Source: Thermococcus alcaliphilus
GTDB lineage: Archaea; Methanobacteriota_B; Thermococci; Thermococcales; Thermococcaceae
DNA: 64,000 nucleotides
Direction of reading: 5' to 3'
Assembly (NCBI RefSeq): GCF_024054535.1
Contig: NZ_JAMXLV010000016.1
Span: 108,351-172,350 of the forward strand
Of the stretch, positions 24,791 to 32,042 are shown in pieces. The position numbers and the translations under genes were made by a program. Each line of letters opens with the position of its first letter. The first letter of the stretch is position 1. The notes below the pieces were generated by a model. The model did no database searches. It was given only the letters and a program-made list of their open reading frames with translations, and had not been told where the DNA came from.

Positions 24791-26194
24791 TCATAAGGCA
24801 CAACACGGCATTTTTGATATGTCTCCTTTGAAGGAAAGTGCGGCAAGCTTTATTGCCTCGCTCATCGTCGGGAAGACGTGAAGAGTGTCTATAACCTCAT
24901 CTACGGTCATTCTGTTCCTAATTACCATAGCCGCCTCGTGGATCATCTCAGCGGCGTTGTAAGCTAAGATGTGAACTCCAAGGATCTCCTTTGTTTTTGC
25001 ATCAACGACCATTTTTATCAGGCCCCTTTCTTCACCTAGAATCAATGCCTTTGGGACGTTCGAGATCTCTACCGTTCTGCATGAGCATTCCGTAAACTTT
25101 TGGGCTTCCCTGTCGGTTAACCCCACACTCGCAAGCTGCGGATCGGTGAACACAACCTTCGGAACAACCCTATAGTCGATCTTAATGTTCTTTTCCTCCA
25201 ATGCGTTTGTTGCCGCGGTAAAGCCCTCCTTGGCTGCCACTGTCTCTAACATAGGCTCACCTATCACATCTCCAGCCGCGTAAATGTTTTTGCCTGCTTT
25301 CAGCGTTTCATCCACAATAACAAAGCCCTTTTCGTTGGTTTTCACATCCGTGTTCTCGAGGCCCAGATTGTGAGTATTTGGACTTCTCCCAGTCGCGAAG
25401 AAAACGTATTGTGCTTCAAACACCTTCTCTTTTCCCCTCACTTCAGCATGGACTCTAACTCCCTCTCCAGCTCTTTCAAGGCGTCTTATCTTCACGGAAG
25501 TGTTTATATTGACCCCCTCCTCACCTAGAATGTCCTCAAGCTCTATTGCCAGTTCAGGCTCAGCTGTGGGCATTATCCTTATGCTTCTCTGCAGAAGAGT
25601 TACCTCGCTCCCGGCCCTCGCAAAGATCTGGGCGAATTCTAAGGCTTGGGCTCTCCCACCGATGATTACAACCGAGTCGAGAGCCTTTTTAAGTTCAAGT
25701 GCCTCAATGTGGGTTAGAATTCTGTCCTTAACGTCTTCAACACCGCCTATGGTTAAAATTCTTGGCTTTGCACCCGTTGCTATGAGGGCCTTTTTGAACT
25801 TGATCTTCTCGCCGTTTACCACGATTTCACTGTTTGAGCTAAACCTCGCAGAGCCGTCGATGTAATCCACGTTCTCTAGACTCTCCAGAACTTTCTCATA
25901 CTTCTCTCTCCTTAGCTTTTTTACGAGTTCATCCTTTCCGTCCAGCAGTTTTCTAAAGTCAAACTCCTTAAGGGTGAAGCCTAAGCCGGAGTAATGATTC
26001 ACTAACGCCCTTTTCTTAAGTTCCAAGGCGGTTAGGAGATACTTAGTCGGAACACAGCCAACGTTTACACACGTCCCTCCAATCGGGCCTCGGTTGACCA
26101 TGAGGGTCTTCACATCAAGCTCATCCGCTTTTAAAGCCGCAGCAAATCCCGCCGCTCCACCTCCAATAATAACAAAATCGTATTCGTTCATCAT
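24791..26194 (-). CDS. merA: Mercuric reductase MerA (FAD disulfide oxidoreductase)
   Basis: 467 residues. FAD-binding GGGAAGFAAA, redox-active GGTCVNVGCVPTK (C42/C47), NAD(P)H-binding and dimerisation domains follow. The C-terminus MPCCAL has the vicinal cysteine pair (C464/C465) that delivers Hg2+ to the active site in true mercuric reductases and is absent from lipoamide or glutathione reductases. No N-terminal HMA domain is fused; that domain is encoded separately upstream. It reduces Hg2+ to Hg0 with NAD(P)H. ATG start behind GGAGGT. Last gene of a three-gene mercury-type operon. Confidence 0.9.
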   Translation of the reverse strand: MMNEYDFVIIGGGAAGFAAALKADELDVKTLMVNRGPIGGTCVNVGCVPTKYLLTALELKKRALVNHYSGLGFTLKEFDFRKLLDGKDELVKKLRREKYEKVLESLENVDYIDGSARFSSNSEIVVNGEKIKFKKALIATGAKPRILTIGGVEDVKDRILTHIEALELKKALDSVVIIGGRAQALEFAQIFARAGSEVTLLQRSIRIMPTAEPELAIELEDILGEEGVNINTSVKIRRLERAGEGVRVHAEVRGKEKVFEAQYVFFATGRSPNTHNLGLENTDVKTNEKGFVIVDETLKAGKNIYAAGDVIGEPMLETVAAKEGFTAATNALEEKNIKIDYRVVPKVVFTDPQLASVGLTDREAQKFTECSCRTVEISNVPKALILGEERGLIKMVVDAKTKEILGVHILAYNAAEMIHEAAMVIRNRMTVDEVIDTLHVFPTMSEAIKLAALSFKGDISKMPCCAL

Positions 26195-26260
26195 GTTGTA
26201 CCTCCACTAACAAAAAAATCTGATTCTAGTGCACCAAAAGATTAAGAGAGAAGAAAAAGA

Positions 26261-26452
26261 TCAGTGGCAGCATCCATGTCTTTTGTGGCCATGTTCGTGT
26301 TCCATCTCTTCCCCTTTAATGTATTCTTCCGGGTTAGCTTCAAATTCGGCCTTACATTCAGGGGAGCAGAAGTAGTAAACTTTGCCATTATATACTGCTT
26401 TAAGTTCAGTTCCTTCACTAACTTCCATTCTACACACAGGATCAATGGGCAT
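26261..26452 (-). CDS. YHS-domain metal-binding protein
   Basis: 63 residues. The YHS/TRASH-like domain reads PIDPVCRMEV and YFCSPECKAEF, followed by a His/Cys tail (EHEHGHKRHGCCH). YHS domains occur in copper and heavy-metal ATPases and in small metallochaperones. Its ATG directly follows the TAA of the upstream HMA gene with no spacing, so the two are coupled. With merA 66 nt downstream, a role in receiving or passing a soft metal is likely; the metal is not proven. Confidence 0.85.
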   Translation of the reverse strand: MPIDPVCRMEVSEGTELKAVYNGKVYYFCSPECKAEFEANPEEYIKGEEMEHEHGHKRHGCCH

Positions 26453-26659
26453 TTACTCCACCTCAACTTCGTAGCCGTATCGCTCTATTGCCCTTACAAT
26501 GTCTTCAAGCCTTGTCTTTTCAGGATCGAACTCAACAACGGCAGTCTTCTTCTCAAGGCTGACCTCGCCCTTAGCTCCAACACTCTCAATTGCCTTGCTT
26601 ATCCTCATAACGCAGTGCTGGCAGCTCATATTGGGTATTTTCAATATAGCTCTCATCAT
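26453..26659 (-). CDS. Heavy-metal-associated (HMA) protein, MerP/CopZ-like
   Basis: 68-residue ferredoxin-like metallochaperone with metal-binding loop NMSCQHCVMR and the usual end GYEVEVE. It has no signal peptide, so it is cytoplasmic, more like CopZ or a detached MerA N-terminal domain than periplasmic MerP. ATG start behind GGTGAT. First gene of the HMA-YHS-MerA operon; it probably hands Hg2+ or another soft metal to MerA, replacing the HMA domain that many MerA proteins carry fused. Confidence 0.88.
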   Translation of the reverse strand: MMRAILKIPNMSCQHCVMRISKAIESVGAKGEVSLEKKTAVVEFDPEKTRLEDIVRAIERYGYEVEVE

Positions 26660-26755
26660 TTTGCTATCACCAGAATTACCTTAGAATAGAACATTTATTG
26701 CCCTTATCTTTTTCAAAGTGGGAAAAAGTAATCAAAAAAGTTTTAAAAATTGAAA

Positions 26756-27130
26756 TTATAGGGACTCGATAATTTTGATAACCCTTTCCTCCATGGGCTT
26801 CATGAGCTTAACTACTTCTTCCCCTGCTATCTTCCATGCCACACTAGGCAAAGTAACGCCGAGGTAGTTTCCGTCCTCTCTGCGGTAGCCAAAGCCCGTG
26901 CAGGGGAGCAAAGCTCCTATGTTTGGGTCTATCTTCACAAGCTCTGCCACGAGCTCTTTGTCACATATAAATAAGAGATGATAGTCCGCGACAATGCCGT
27001 CCTCTCTTTCCACTATCGCTACAGGAATCCTTTCCCCTATGAGAAGGAAACCTTCCTCTTCAAGCCTCTTCTTGAAGCGCTCCCATAGGAAGTCAAGATC
27101 TTCCTCGAACTTTCTCACGTAATAAAACAC
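26756..27130 (-). CDS. DUF302 protein
   Basis: 124 residues of DUF302 with cysteines in LFICDKE and LLPCTGF separated by exactly 20 residues, the same pair as in the two other DUF302 proteins here. It has no metal-rich N-terminal extension. Start chosen as GTG 27128-27130 behind GGAGGTG; a longer frame from 27181 overlaps the upstream CoA-binding gene. The stop of that gene lies 2 nt before this start, so they form an operon. Function unknown. Confidence 0.75.
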   Translation of the reverse strand: MFYYVRKFEEDLDFLWERFKKRLEEEGFLLIGERIPVAIVEREDGIVADYHLLFICDKELVAELVKIDPNIGALLPCTGFGYRREDGNYLGVTLPSVAWKIAGEEVVKLMKPMEERVIKIIESL

Positions 27131-27132
27131 TC

Positions 27133-27525
27133 TCACACCTCCAGGAACATCTTTTTGTCGCTCGTCTCGACCATTATGCACTTTTCAAAACTGTATTCCA
27201 CCCCTACTTTCTCTAAAAATTCCCTTATCTCCTCACTCTCGGCTCCTGGCTGGAACCAGAGTTTTTTGAAGCCTGCTTCAACAGCCTCCTTCGCCACCTG
27301 CAAACCTACTTTAGGTGGAACTACAAAGACTATGACATCCACATCCTTTGGAAGCTCTTTGATACTTTTGTAGCACTTCACGCCTTCAATCTCATCGTAA
27401 TTCGGATTCACTGGAAGGACTTCAAAGCCTTTGCTGAGGAGATCTTTCAATATTACATTCCCATACTTAGCGGGGTTTTTGCTTGCTCCAACGAGAGCTA
27501 TCTTCTTGAATTCTTTCACATTCAT
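27133..27525 (-). CDS. CoA-binding-domain protein (YccU-like)
   Basis: 130 residues with a Rossmann-type CoA_binding domain: IALVGASKNPAKYGNV, VLPVNPNYDEIEGVKCY and GFKKLWFQPGAES. The family is widespread and poorly characterised; members bind CoA-like ligands and may respond to acyl-CoA or CoA-disulfide levels. Start chosen at ATG 27523-27525 behind GGTGAGG; the frame opens 10 codons earlier. Operon with the DUF302 gene downstream. Confidence 0.85.
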   Translation of the reverse strand: MNVKEFKKIALVGASKNPAKYGNVILKDLLSKGFEVLPVNPNYDEIEGVKCYKSIKELPKDVDVIVFVVPPKVGLQVAKEAVEAGFKKLWFQPGAESEEIREFLEKVGVEYSFEKCIMVETSDKKMFLEV

Positions 27526-27595
27526 TTTCCTCACCAAGCTTGAATTACGGTTCACCCTTTTTATACGTTTTTGGACAAAAATGGATAAAAGAGGA

Positions 27596-28450
27596 TCATC
27601 CAGTGCTTTTTAATCTGGAATTCCTTGGAGCTAAGGAAGGTTCTTTGCCATATGCCCTTAAGACAAGATAGAGAGCCACTATAAGGTAGCCGAACTGGAC
27701 TATCACTCTTCCCCACTCCATCTTCACTGAGTAGCCGAAGAGCACCGCAAAGATTGAACCAATAGCTCCCTTGTGGTGGAATATACTGTCCTCTGATATG
27801 CCGAGATTGTAAGCTGGTTCTTCAATGAATCCTAAACTCATCCCTTCCTCTTCTCCCCATTCAATAAGCTCGTGGGTTCCGTAGCCGGCTAATCCAGCGG
27901 CAACAAACACGAGCAATATTGAGCTGTAATAGAAGAACGTCCTCAGGTTTATTCTCATTCCCACCCCATAGATTAGGTATGCCAAAACCAGAGCGCTGAT
28001 AACACCACCCATGAGTCCTACTAAAGTTCCTCCCAAGTCCTGGGTGGCGAAAGGCGTAAGGAAGAGCACCGTCTCAAGACCCTCCCTGAAAACCACTATG
28101 AAGGTGAATCCTATTAAAGCGAAGGGGTTTATGGCCCTACTTACCTTGCTTTCTATTTCGGCTTTGATGTTCCTTCCTTTGGTGGCCATCCAGTAAATCA
28201 TGCTCGTTAGCACTATGACAGCCAGGTAAGAGGCAACTCCTTCAAAGAGCTCCTTCTCCTCAAGGCCTCCATAGAGTGCAAGGATTGCAGCTCCTAAAAC
28301 TACACTGGCAAGTGCTGATAATCCAACTCCTGTCCATACGTCTTTGATCTGCTTTTCCCTACCAGTACGTTTAAGGTAGGCAATTATAATAGCAACAATT
28401 ATCGCAGCCTCCAATACCTCCCTAAATGTGATTAGGAACTGCCCTATCAT
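27596..28450 (-). CDS. Ftr1/EfeU-family iron permease
   Basis: 284 residues with seven predicted membrane helices and the two REXXE iron motifs of this family: REVLE in helix 1 and REGLE in helix 4. Homologues move Fe3+ (yeast Ftr1) or ferrous iron with an oxidase step (EfeU); no oxidase or EfeO/EfeB partner is seen nearby. The ATG at 28448-28450 is preceded by GGTGAAAAA. A DtxR-type palindrome at 28464-28483 overlaps the expected transcription start, so expression should rise when iron is low. Confidence 0.88.
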   Translation of the reverse strand: MIGQFLITFREVLEAAIIVAIIIAYLKRTGREKQIKDVWTGVGLSALASVVLGAAILALYGGLEEKELFEGVASYLAVIVLTSMIYWMATKGRNIKAEIESKVSRAINPFALIGFTFIVVFREGLETVLFLTPFATQDLGGTLVGLMGGVISALVLAYLIYGVGMRINLRTFFYYSSILLVFVAAGLAGYGTHELIEWGEEEGMSLGFIEEPAYNLGISEDSIFHHKGAIGSIFAVLFGYSVKMEWGRVIVQFGYLIVALYLVLRAYGKEPSLAPRNSRLKSTG

Positions 28451-28463
28451 TTTTTCACCTCCA

Positions 28464-28483
28464 ATTTTAGACCAACCTAAAAT
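28464..28483. promoter_or_regulatory. DtxR/IdeR-type operator before ftr1
   Basis: ATTTTAGACCAACCTAAAAT is a 20-bp inverted repeat with 7-bp perfect arms. Read on the minus strand its core is TTAGG-TTGG-TCTAA, matching the DtxR-family consensus TTAGG-N4-CCTAA at nine of ten positions. It lies 14 bp upstream of the start codon, downstream of an AT-rich TATA region. The remainder of 28484-28719 shows no gene. Confidence 0.65.
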
Positions 28484-28719
28484 AATTTTGTCGGCTTATT
28501 ATTTTTACCCTTTCAGAATTGAAATTTCGAAATAGCAAAGTTAAATGCACCCATCCACAAGAAAATTACCATTTTTATAAACCAGTTTACTTCTAATATC
28601 GAACTGTAATTTTATGACATTCGACATAATTCCACAACTTTGAGAAGCATGGCTTAATGGGCTTAGCAATATGAAAAATTTCCAGAATAATATTTAACAA
28701 AAAATAATAGAACAAGGGT

Positions 28720-29289
28720 TTAGATCTTTCCAACTAGCTCAAGGCTAACTTTTAAAGTTTCCTTGCCTGGCTCCCAGCTCGCCGGACAGACTTCTCCTGG
28801 GTGTTCTCTTACATATTTGGAAGCTTTGAGCCTTCTAAGTATCTCCTTGGCACTTCTCCCTATGCTGTTGTCGTGAATGTCCATGCTGACAACTTTTCCA
28901 TCCGGATCTATTATGAAAGTGGCCCTCCATGAGACCCCCTCATCCTCTATGTAAGTCCCAAAAAGCCTGCATATCTTCCCCGCAGGATCAGCTAGCATTG
29001 GATAGCGCACCTTTTTGATTGCAGGGGAATGATCGTGCCAAGCTTTGTGAACGTAAGCTGTATCAGTAGATACGCTAATTATTTCAGCACCTTCCTTCTT
29101 GAACTCCTCGTAATACTCAGCGAGCTCTTCAAGCTCCGTTGGGCAGACAAATGTAAAGTCCGCTGGATAAAAGGCTAAAACAACCCATTTGCCTCTGTAG
29201 TCCGAAATCTTGAGCTTTCCTATTTCGTCTTTCTCCGGGAAGTAGGCATCGGCCTCAAAATCGGAAATCACTTCTCCAACCCTCACCAT
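28720..29289 (-). CDS. Peroxiredoxin (AhpC/Prx family)
   Basis: 189 residues with the peroxidatic site PADFTFVCPTE (C49), the Arg-containing segment GVSWRATFIIDPDG and a C-terminal cysteine in HPGEVCPASW (C168), giving a two-Cys layout. It reduces H2O2 and organic peroxides, probably with a thioredoxin-type donor. Start chosen at ATG 29287-29289 behind AGGTGA. Its promoter contains a perfect TTAGG-N4-CCTAA palindrome like that of ftr1, which links peroxide defence to iron status. Confidence 0.93.
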   Translation of the reverse strand: MVRVGEVISDFEADAYFPEKDEIGKLKISDYRGKWVVLAFYPADFTFVCPTELEELAEYYEEFKKEGAEIISVSTDTAYVHKAWHDHSPAIKKVRYPMLADPAGKICRLFGTYIEDEGVSWRATFIIDPDGKVVSMDIHDNSIGRSAKEILRRLKASKYVREHPGEVCPASWEPGKETLKVSLELVGKI

Positions 29290-29307
29290 TTGGTTCACCT
29301 CACGATT

Positions 29308-29325
29308 AATTAGGTAACCCTAATT
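29308..29325. promoter_or_regulatory. DtxR/IdeR-type operator before the peroxiredoxin gene
   Basis: AATTAGG-TAAC-CCTAATT is a perfect 18-bp inverted repeat with 7-bp arms, 18 bp upstream of the start codon. A minus-strand TATA-like TTTTTAAAT adjoins it at about 29324-29332, so the palindrome covers the expected start site. Core and spacer length match the ftr1 operator. Confidence 0.65.
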
Positions 29326-29353
29326 TAAAAAGGTTGTCCTAACAAAGTGTGAA

Positions 29354-29362
29354 GTTTTGAAC
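29354..29362. promoter_or_regulatory. GTTTTGAAC, SurR-type site between prx and the FMN reductase gene
   Basis: GTTTTGAAC fits GTTn3AAC and is extended to the palindrome AAGTT-TTG-AACTT. It lies about 25 bp before an AT-rich element facing the FMN reductase gene and about 20 bp behind the prx TATA region. The adjoining CTTCGAAG is also palindromic. A single short site; moderate support only. Confidence 0.4.
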
Positions 29363-29429
29363 TTCGAAGCTTTTCACTTCGAAAGGATAAACTTAAAGCC
29401 CCAAAGCAGAAATTCCACACGGTGGTAGC

Positions 29430-29996
29430 ATGAAGCTCAAAGTTATTCTCGGAACGGCAAGGAAAGGAAGACGAAGCGAGAAAGTTGCCCGATATTTGAC
29501 AAGAAAGGCCAAAGAACTTGGCTGGGATGCCGAGCTTATAGACGTGAAGGACTACTTCTTCTGTTATACCCACCGCTGGAATGTAACACCGGAAATGGAA
29601 CGCTATAGGGCAAAAATCCTTGAGGCTGATGCTCTCGTGATAGTTGCTCCCGAATACAACGGGAGCTACCCAGGAGAGCTTAAGATACTCCTCGACACAA
29701 TATTTGACGAGTACGAGAGCTTACCTGTTGGAATAGTCACCGTATCGTCAGTTACAGGTGGAGTAAGACTTCTCCAAGAGCTTAGATTAGCGGCAGTAAA
29801 TTACAAAATGCTTCCCATCGGGCAAGTTCTGTTTTACAATGTCGATGACCTCTTTGAAGACGATGAGCTGAAGGACAAAAAATACGAAGAGAGAGTAGAT
29901 AGACTCCTCAAGACGCTTGAGAAGTACGCGAAGGCTCTAAGACCAATAAGAGAGGAAGTTAGAAAGAAGCTGACGAGGGATGAAACTCACCTCTGA
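29430..29996 (+). CDS. NADPH-dependent FMN reductase / flavodoxin-like oxidoreductase
   Basis: 188 residues with the flavodoxin-like fold: VILGTARKGRRSEKVA phosphate loop, ALVIVAPEYNGSYPGELK and the C-terminal helical arm. This is the family of NADPH:FMN reductases and quinone reductases. It starts at ATG 29430 and ends overlapping the convergent methyltransferase gene by 10 nt. Its upstream region holds a possible SurR site, and it lies opposite the peroxiredoxin, so a role in redox balancing is likely. Confidence 0.85.
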   Translation: MKLKVILGTARKGRRSEKVARYLTRKAKELGWDAELIDVKDYFFCYTHRWNVTPEMERYRAKILEADALVIVAPEYNGSYPGELKILLDTIFDEYESLPVGIVTVSSVTGGVRLLQELRLAAVNYKMLPIGQVLFYNVDDLFEDDELKDKKYEERVDRLLKTLEKYAKALRPIREEVRKKLTRDETHL

Positions 29997-30508
29997 CTAA
30001 TTCCAAGCAGGCAGTAGTGGTAGGGATAGAGGCTAAATGCCTCCACGCTGAAGTGTTCTTCCATCATTTTCCTCGCCTCTTCCTCGCTTATTCTCTCATA
30101 CAAGGGCGGCCCGCGCGGAGTGGGAATTTTCTTCCAGTCGAGCAGGAGGACGTAGTCAGACCTTTTAGCCGCTTCCCTAAGGAACCTCTCCGGCTCTGGA
30201 AGCTCGTGGAGGACGTTGGATAGGAGTATCAGGTCGGCGCGGACTTCGGGAAGTCTATCTCCAAGGATTAGCTTTACGTTCGTTATTTCCTCTTCCTCAA
30301 GCCTCTCCTTAAGGTACTCCAGCCTCTCCGCGTTTATATCGACAGCATAGACCTCCCTAAAGAGCTTCGCCAGCGGAAGCGTAAAGTACCCCGTTCCGGC
30401 TCCAAAATCTACGAGAATGCCTTTTTTGGGAATCCTCTCCCTTATAAGCTCCACCAGAGGTTCAACCGGCTGGATTCTCTTCCTAAATTCGTCATGGAGG
30501 TAGTGCAT
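29987..30508 (-). CDS. SAM-dependent methyltransferase
   Basis: 173 residues with motif I GILVDFGAGTGYFTLPLA, post-I VYAVDINAERLEYL and RADLILLSNVLHELPEPE. Small, single-domain enzyme; substrate unknown. Its ATG directly follows the TGA of the Lrp-family gene, so the regulator and methyltransferase are coupled. The Lrp-type partner with a Cys-rich tail suggests control by a metal or thiol signal. Confidence 0.8.
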   Translation of the reverse strand: MHYLHDEFRKRIQPVEPLVELIRERIPKKGILVDFGAGTGYFTLPLAKLFREVYAVDINAERLEYLKERLEEEEITNVKLILGDRLPEVRADLILLSNVLHELPEPERFLREAAKRSDYVLLLDWKKIPTPRGPPLYERISEEEARKMMEEHFSVEAFSLYPYHYCLLGISQR

Positions 30509-31066
30509 TCACTCACCCCCAAAGCCCTTGAAGTAGACCGTGGCGGGACAGCCGTGGCACTTCTTGCCGTAGAGGTAGCAGTCCTTACACACCTTTCCGC
30601 ATGGGGCCACTTCTCTAACGGGGTCGAGCTTGAAGTCCACGAACTCAGGATAGGCTGGAGAGGAGCCGAGGGAGACGTCCATCTCTCTCACTTCTTCCAG
30701 AGGGCGTATCGTGTTCTCTATAGTGGCCTCAAGGGCGGAGTAGTTCTCGGCAACAAGGGCCAGGTTGAGGTTGTACTTTCCGGTGGTTGCTGCCACAAAG
30801 ACCGTTCTGGGACACCTCGCGAAGACATCGGCGAGCCTCTCTGCCTCGTCCATGCTCCTCACGCGGAGGTTCACCACGGCGGAGACGAAGCCCCTCTTCC
30901 TTATGTTGAGGAGGGCCTGAACCTTTATCTCCCCCTTTCTCTCAAGCCGCTCAAGCCTCTCCCTGGCGGAGGGGTGGCTTATCCCGAGCTCCCTCGCTAT
31001 GGTTGAGATTTTCGTCCTGCCGTCCTCCCTGAGGATACGGTATATCTTTAGGTCGCGCTCGTCCAT
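30509..31066 (-). CDS. Lrp/AsnC-family regulator with Cys-rich C-terminus
   Basis: 185 residues: N-terminal Lrp winged helix (STIARELGISHPSARERLE), a RAM-like central domain, and a C-terminal segment CGKVCKDCYLYGKKCHGCPA with five cysteines and a histidine, suited to bind Zn or an Fe-S cluster. The tail is not part of standard Lrp proteins; it could be a redox or metal switch. It is coupled to the methyltransferase gene downstream and lies divergent from a small membrane protein and a cytochrome-b5-like gene. Confidence 0.85.
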   Translation of the reverse strand: MDERDLKIYRILREDGRTKISTIARELGISHPSARERLERLERKGEIKVQALLNIRKRGFVSAVVNLRVRSMDEAERLADVFARCPRTVFVAATTGKYNLNLALVAENYSALEATIENTIRPLEEVREMDVSLGSSPAYPEFVDFKLDPVREVAPCGKVCKDCYLYGKKCHGCPATVYFKGFGGE

Positions 31067-31158
31067 GAGATCACCTTCATTTTGAAGGCTCTATCCTAAA
31101 ATTTCTTGGGAAATGAATATAAGTCTTTTGAATTCATGAAAAAATTGAGGTGATGTCC

Positions 31159-31356
31159 ATGGAGAGGAACGAGGGCAAGATGGACAGGCTTTTGAGGATA
31201 GTGCTCGGAATAGTCCTGATAGCGCTCTGGGCTCTGAGGGACTTCAGGTACGAGCTCGTCGTGCTCCTTATCGGCCTGATAGCACTCATAACGGGCCTCA
31301 CGGGATTCTGTGCAATTTATAAACTCCTCGGCATAAGTACCTGCAAAGAGTGCTGA
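31159..31356 (+). CDS. DUF2892 small membrane protein
   Basis: 65 residues with two membrane helices (LLRIVLGIVLIALWAL and LVVLLIGLIALITGLTGFC) and C-terminal KLLGISTCKEC, the layout of DUF2892/YgaP-type membrane domains that are often linked to rhodanese. Start chosen at ATG 31159 behind GAGGTGATG; a GTG at 31150 is unlikely. Its stop lies 10 nt before the cytochrome-b5-like gene, so both are one operon. The conserved cysteines hint at sulfur transfer, not proven. Confidence 0.85.
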   Translation: MERNEGKMDRLLRIVLGIVLIALWALRDFRYELVVLLIGLIALITGLTGFCAIYKLLGISTCKEC

Positions 31357-31365
31357 GGTGAGAGA

Positions 31366-32028
31366 GTGAAAAACACCGTTAAAGTGCTCATAGCGTCAGG
31401 GGAACTGCTCATACTGGCCAGCCTCGTCATGATGGCAACTGGATTAGCCATGGGAAACCCATCTTCGAACCTGGGAAGCCTTTTGGACTACTCCACGGCA
31501 AGAAGGGTTCACGCGCTGACGGCGTACCTCTTCATACCCCTCCTCTACGTCCACGTGACAGCTGGATTAGCTATTGCGCTCAAAAGGCTTGAGGCATTGA
31601 AGAGCGAAAAAACTCAAAAGACCGTCTTAGGGGCGTGGACGGCCGTAGTTGCAGTGGTATTGCTCCTGGCGCTCGTTCCCGGAGGCTCTTCGTCACTTTC
31701 AAGCTCGGTTTCAGCATCTAACAGCACTTCCGTGGGGCTAACCCTCGAGGAGGTGGCAAAGCACAGCACGGAGAACGACTGCTGGGTCGTGATAGGAAAC
31801 GACGTATACAACGTTACCTCGCTCATAGACACCCACAGCGGCGGCAGGGAGGAGATAATAGCCTATTGCGGGACCAATGCCACTGAAGTTTTCTTCTCCA
31901 AGCACGACCAGAGCGCCTACGAGGTTCTGCAGAGCTACTACGTTGGGAGCATTGGAAACTCATCGCAGGGTTCATTTGAGACAGGGGCTAAAGGAGACAG
32001 AGAAAAGGAAGAAAGAGAGGATGACTAA
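31366..32028 (+). CDS. Membrane protein with C-terminal cytochrome-b5-like domain
   Basis: 220 residues. Three membrane helices in the first 105 residues include two histidines (H49 and H63, in VHALTAYLF and YVHVTAGLA) that could hold a membrane heme. After a Ser-rich linker comes a cytochrome-b5-like domain: TLEEVAKHSTENDCWVVIG, the heme-ligand motif HSGG (H157) and a second ligand FFSKHDQSA (H180), 23 residues apart as in b5 proteins. By the membrane order the domain is probably outside the cell. Cytochromes b are scarce in Thermococcales. GTG start behind GAGGTGAGAGA. Confidence 0.82.
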   Translation: MKNTVKVLIASGELLILASLVMMATGLAMGNPSSNLGSLLDYSTARRVHALTAYLFIPLLYVHVTAGLAIALKRLEALKSEKTQKTVLGAWTAVVAVVLLLALVPGGSSSLSSSVSASNSTSVGLTLEEVAKHSTENDCWVVIGNDVYNVTSLIDTHSGGREEIIAYCGTNATEVFFSKHDQSAYEVLQSYYVGSIGNSSQGSFETGAKGDREKEEREDD

Positions 32029-32042
32029 TGCCCTTTACTTTT

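Noticed and set aside
30494..31006. 170-residue open frame on the plus strand
   Set aside because: Antisense to the Lrp-family gene with clear HTH and Cys motifs; no start signal.
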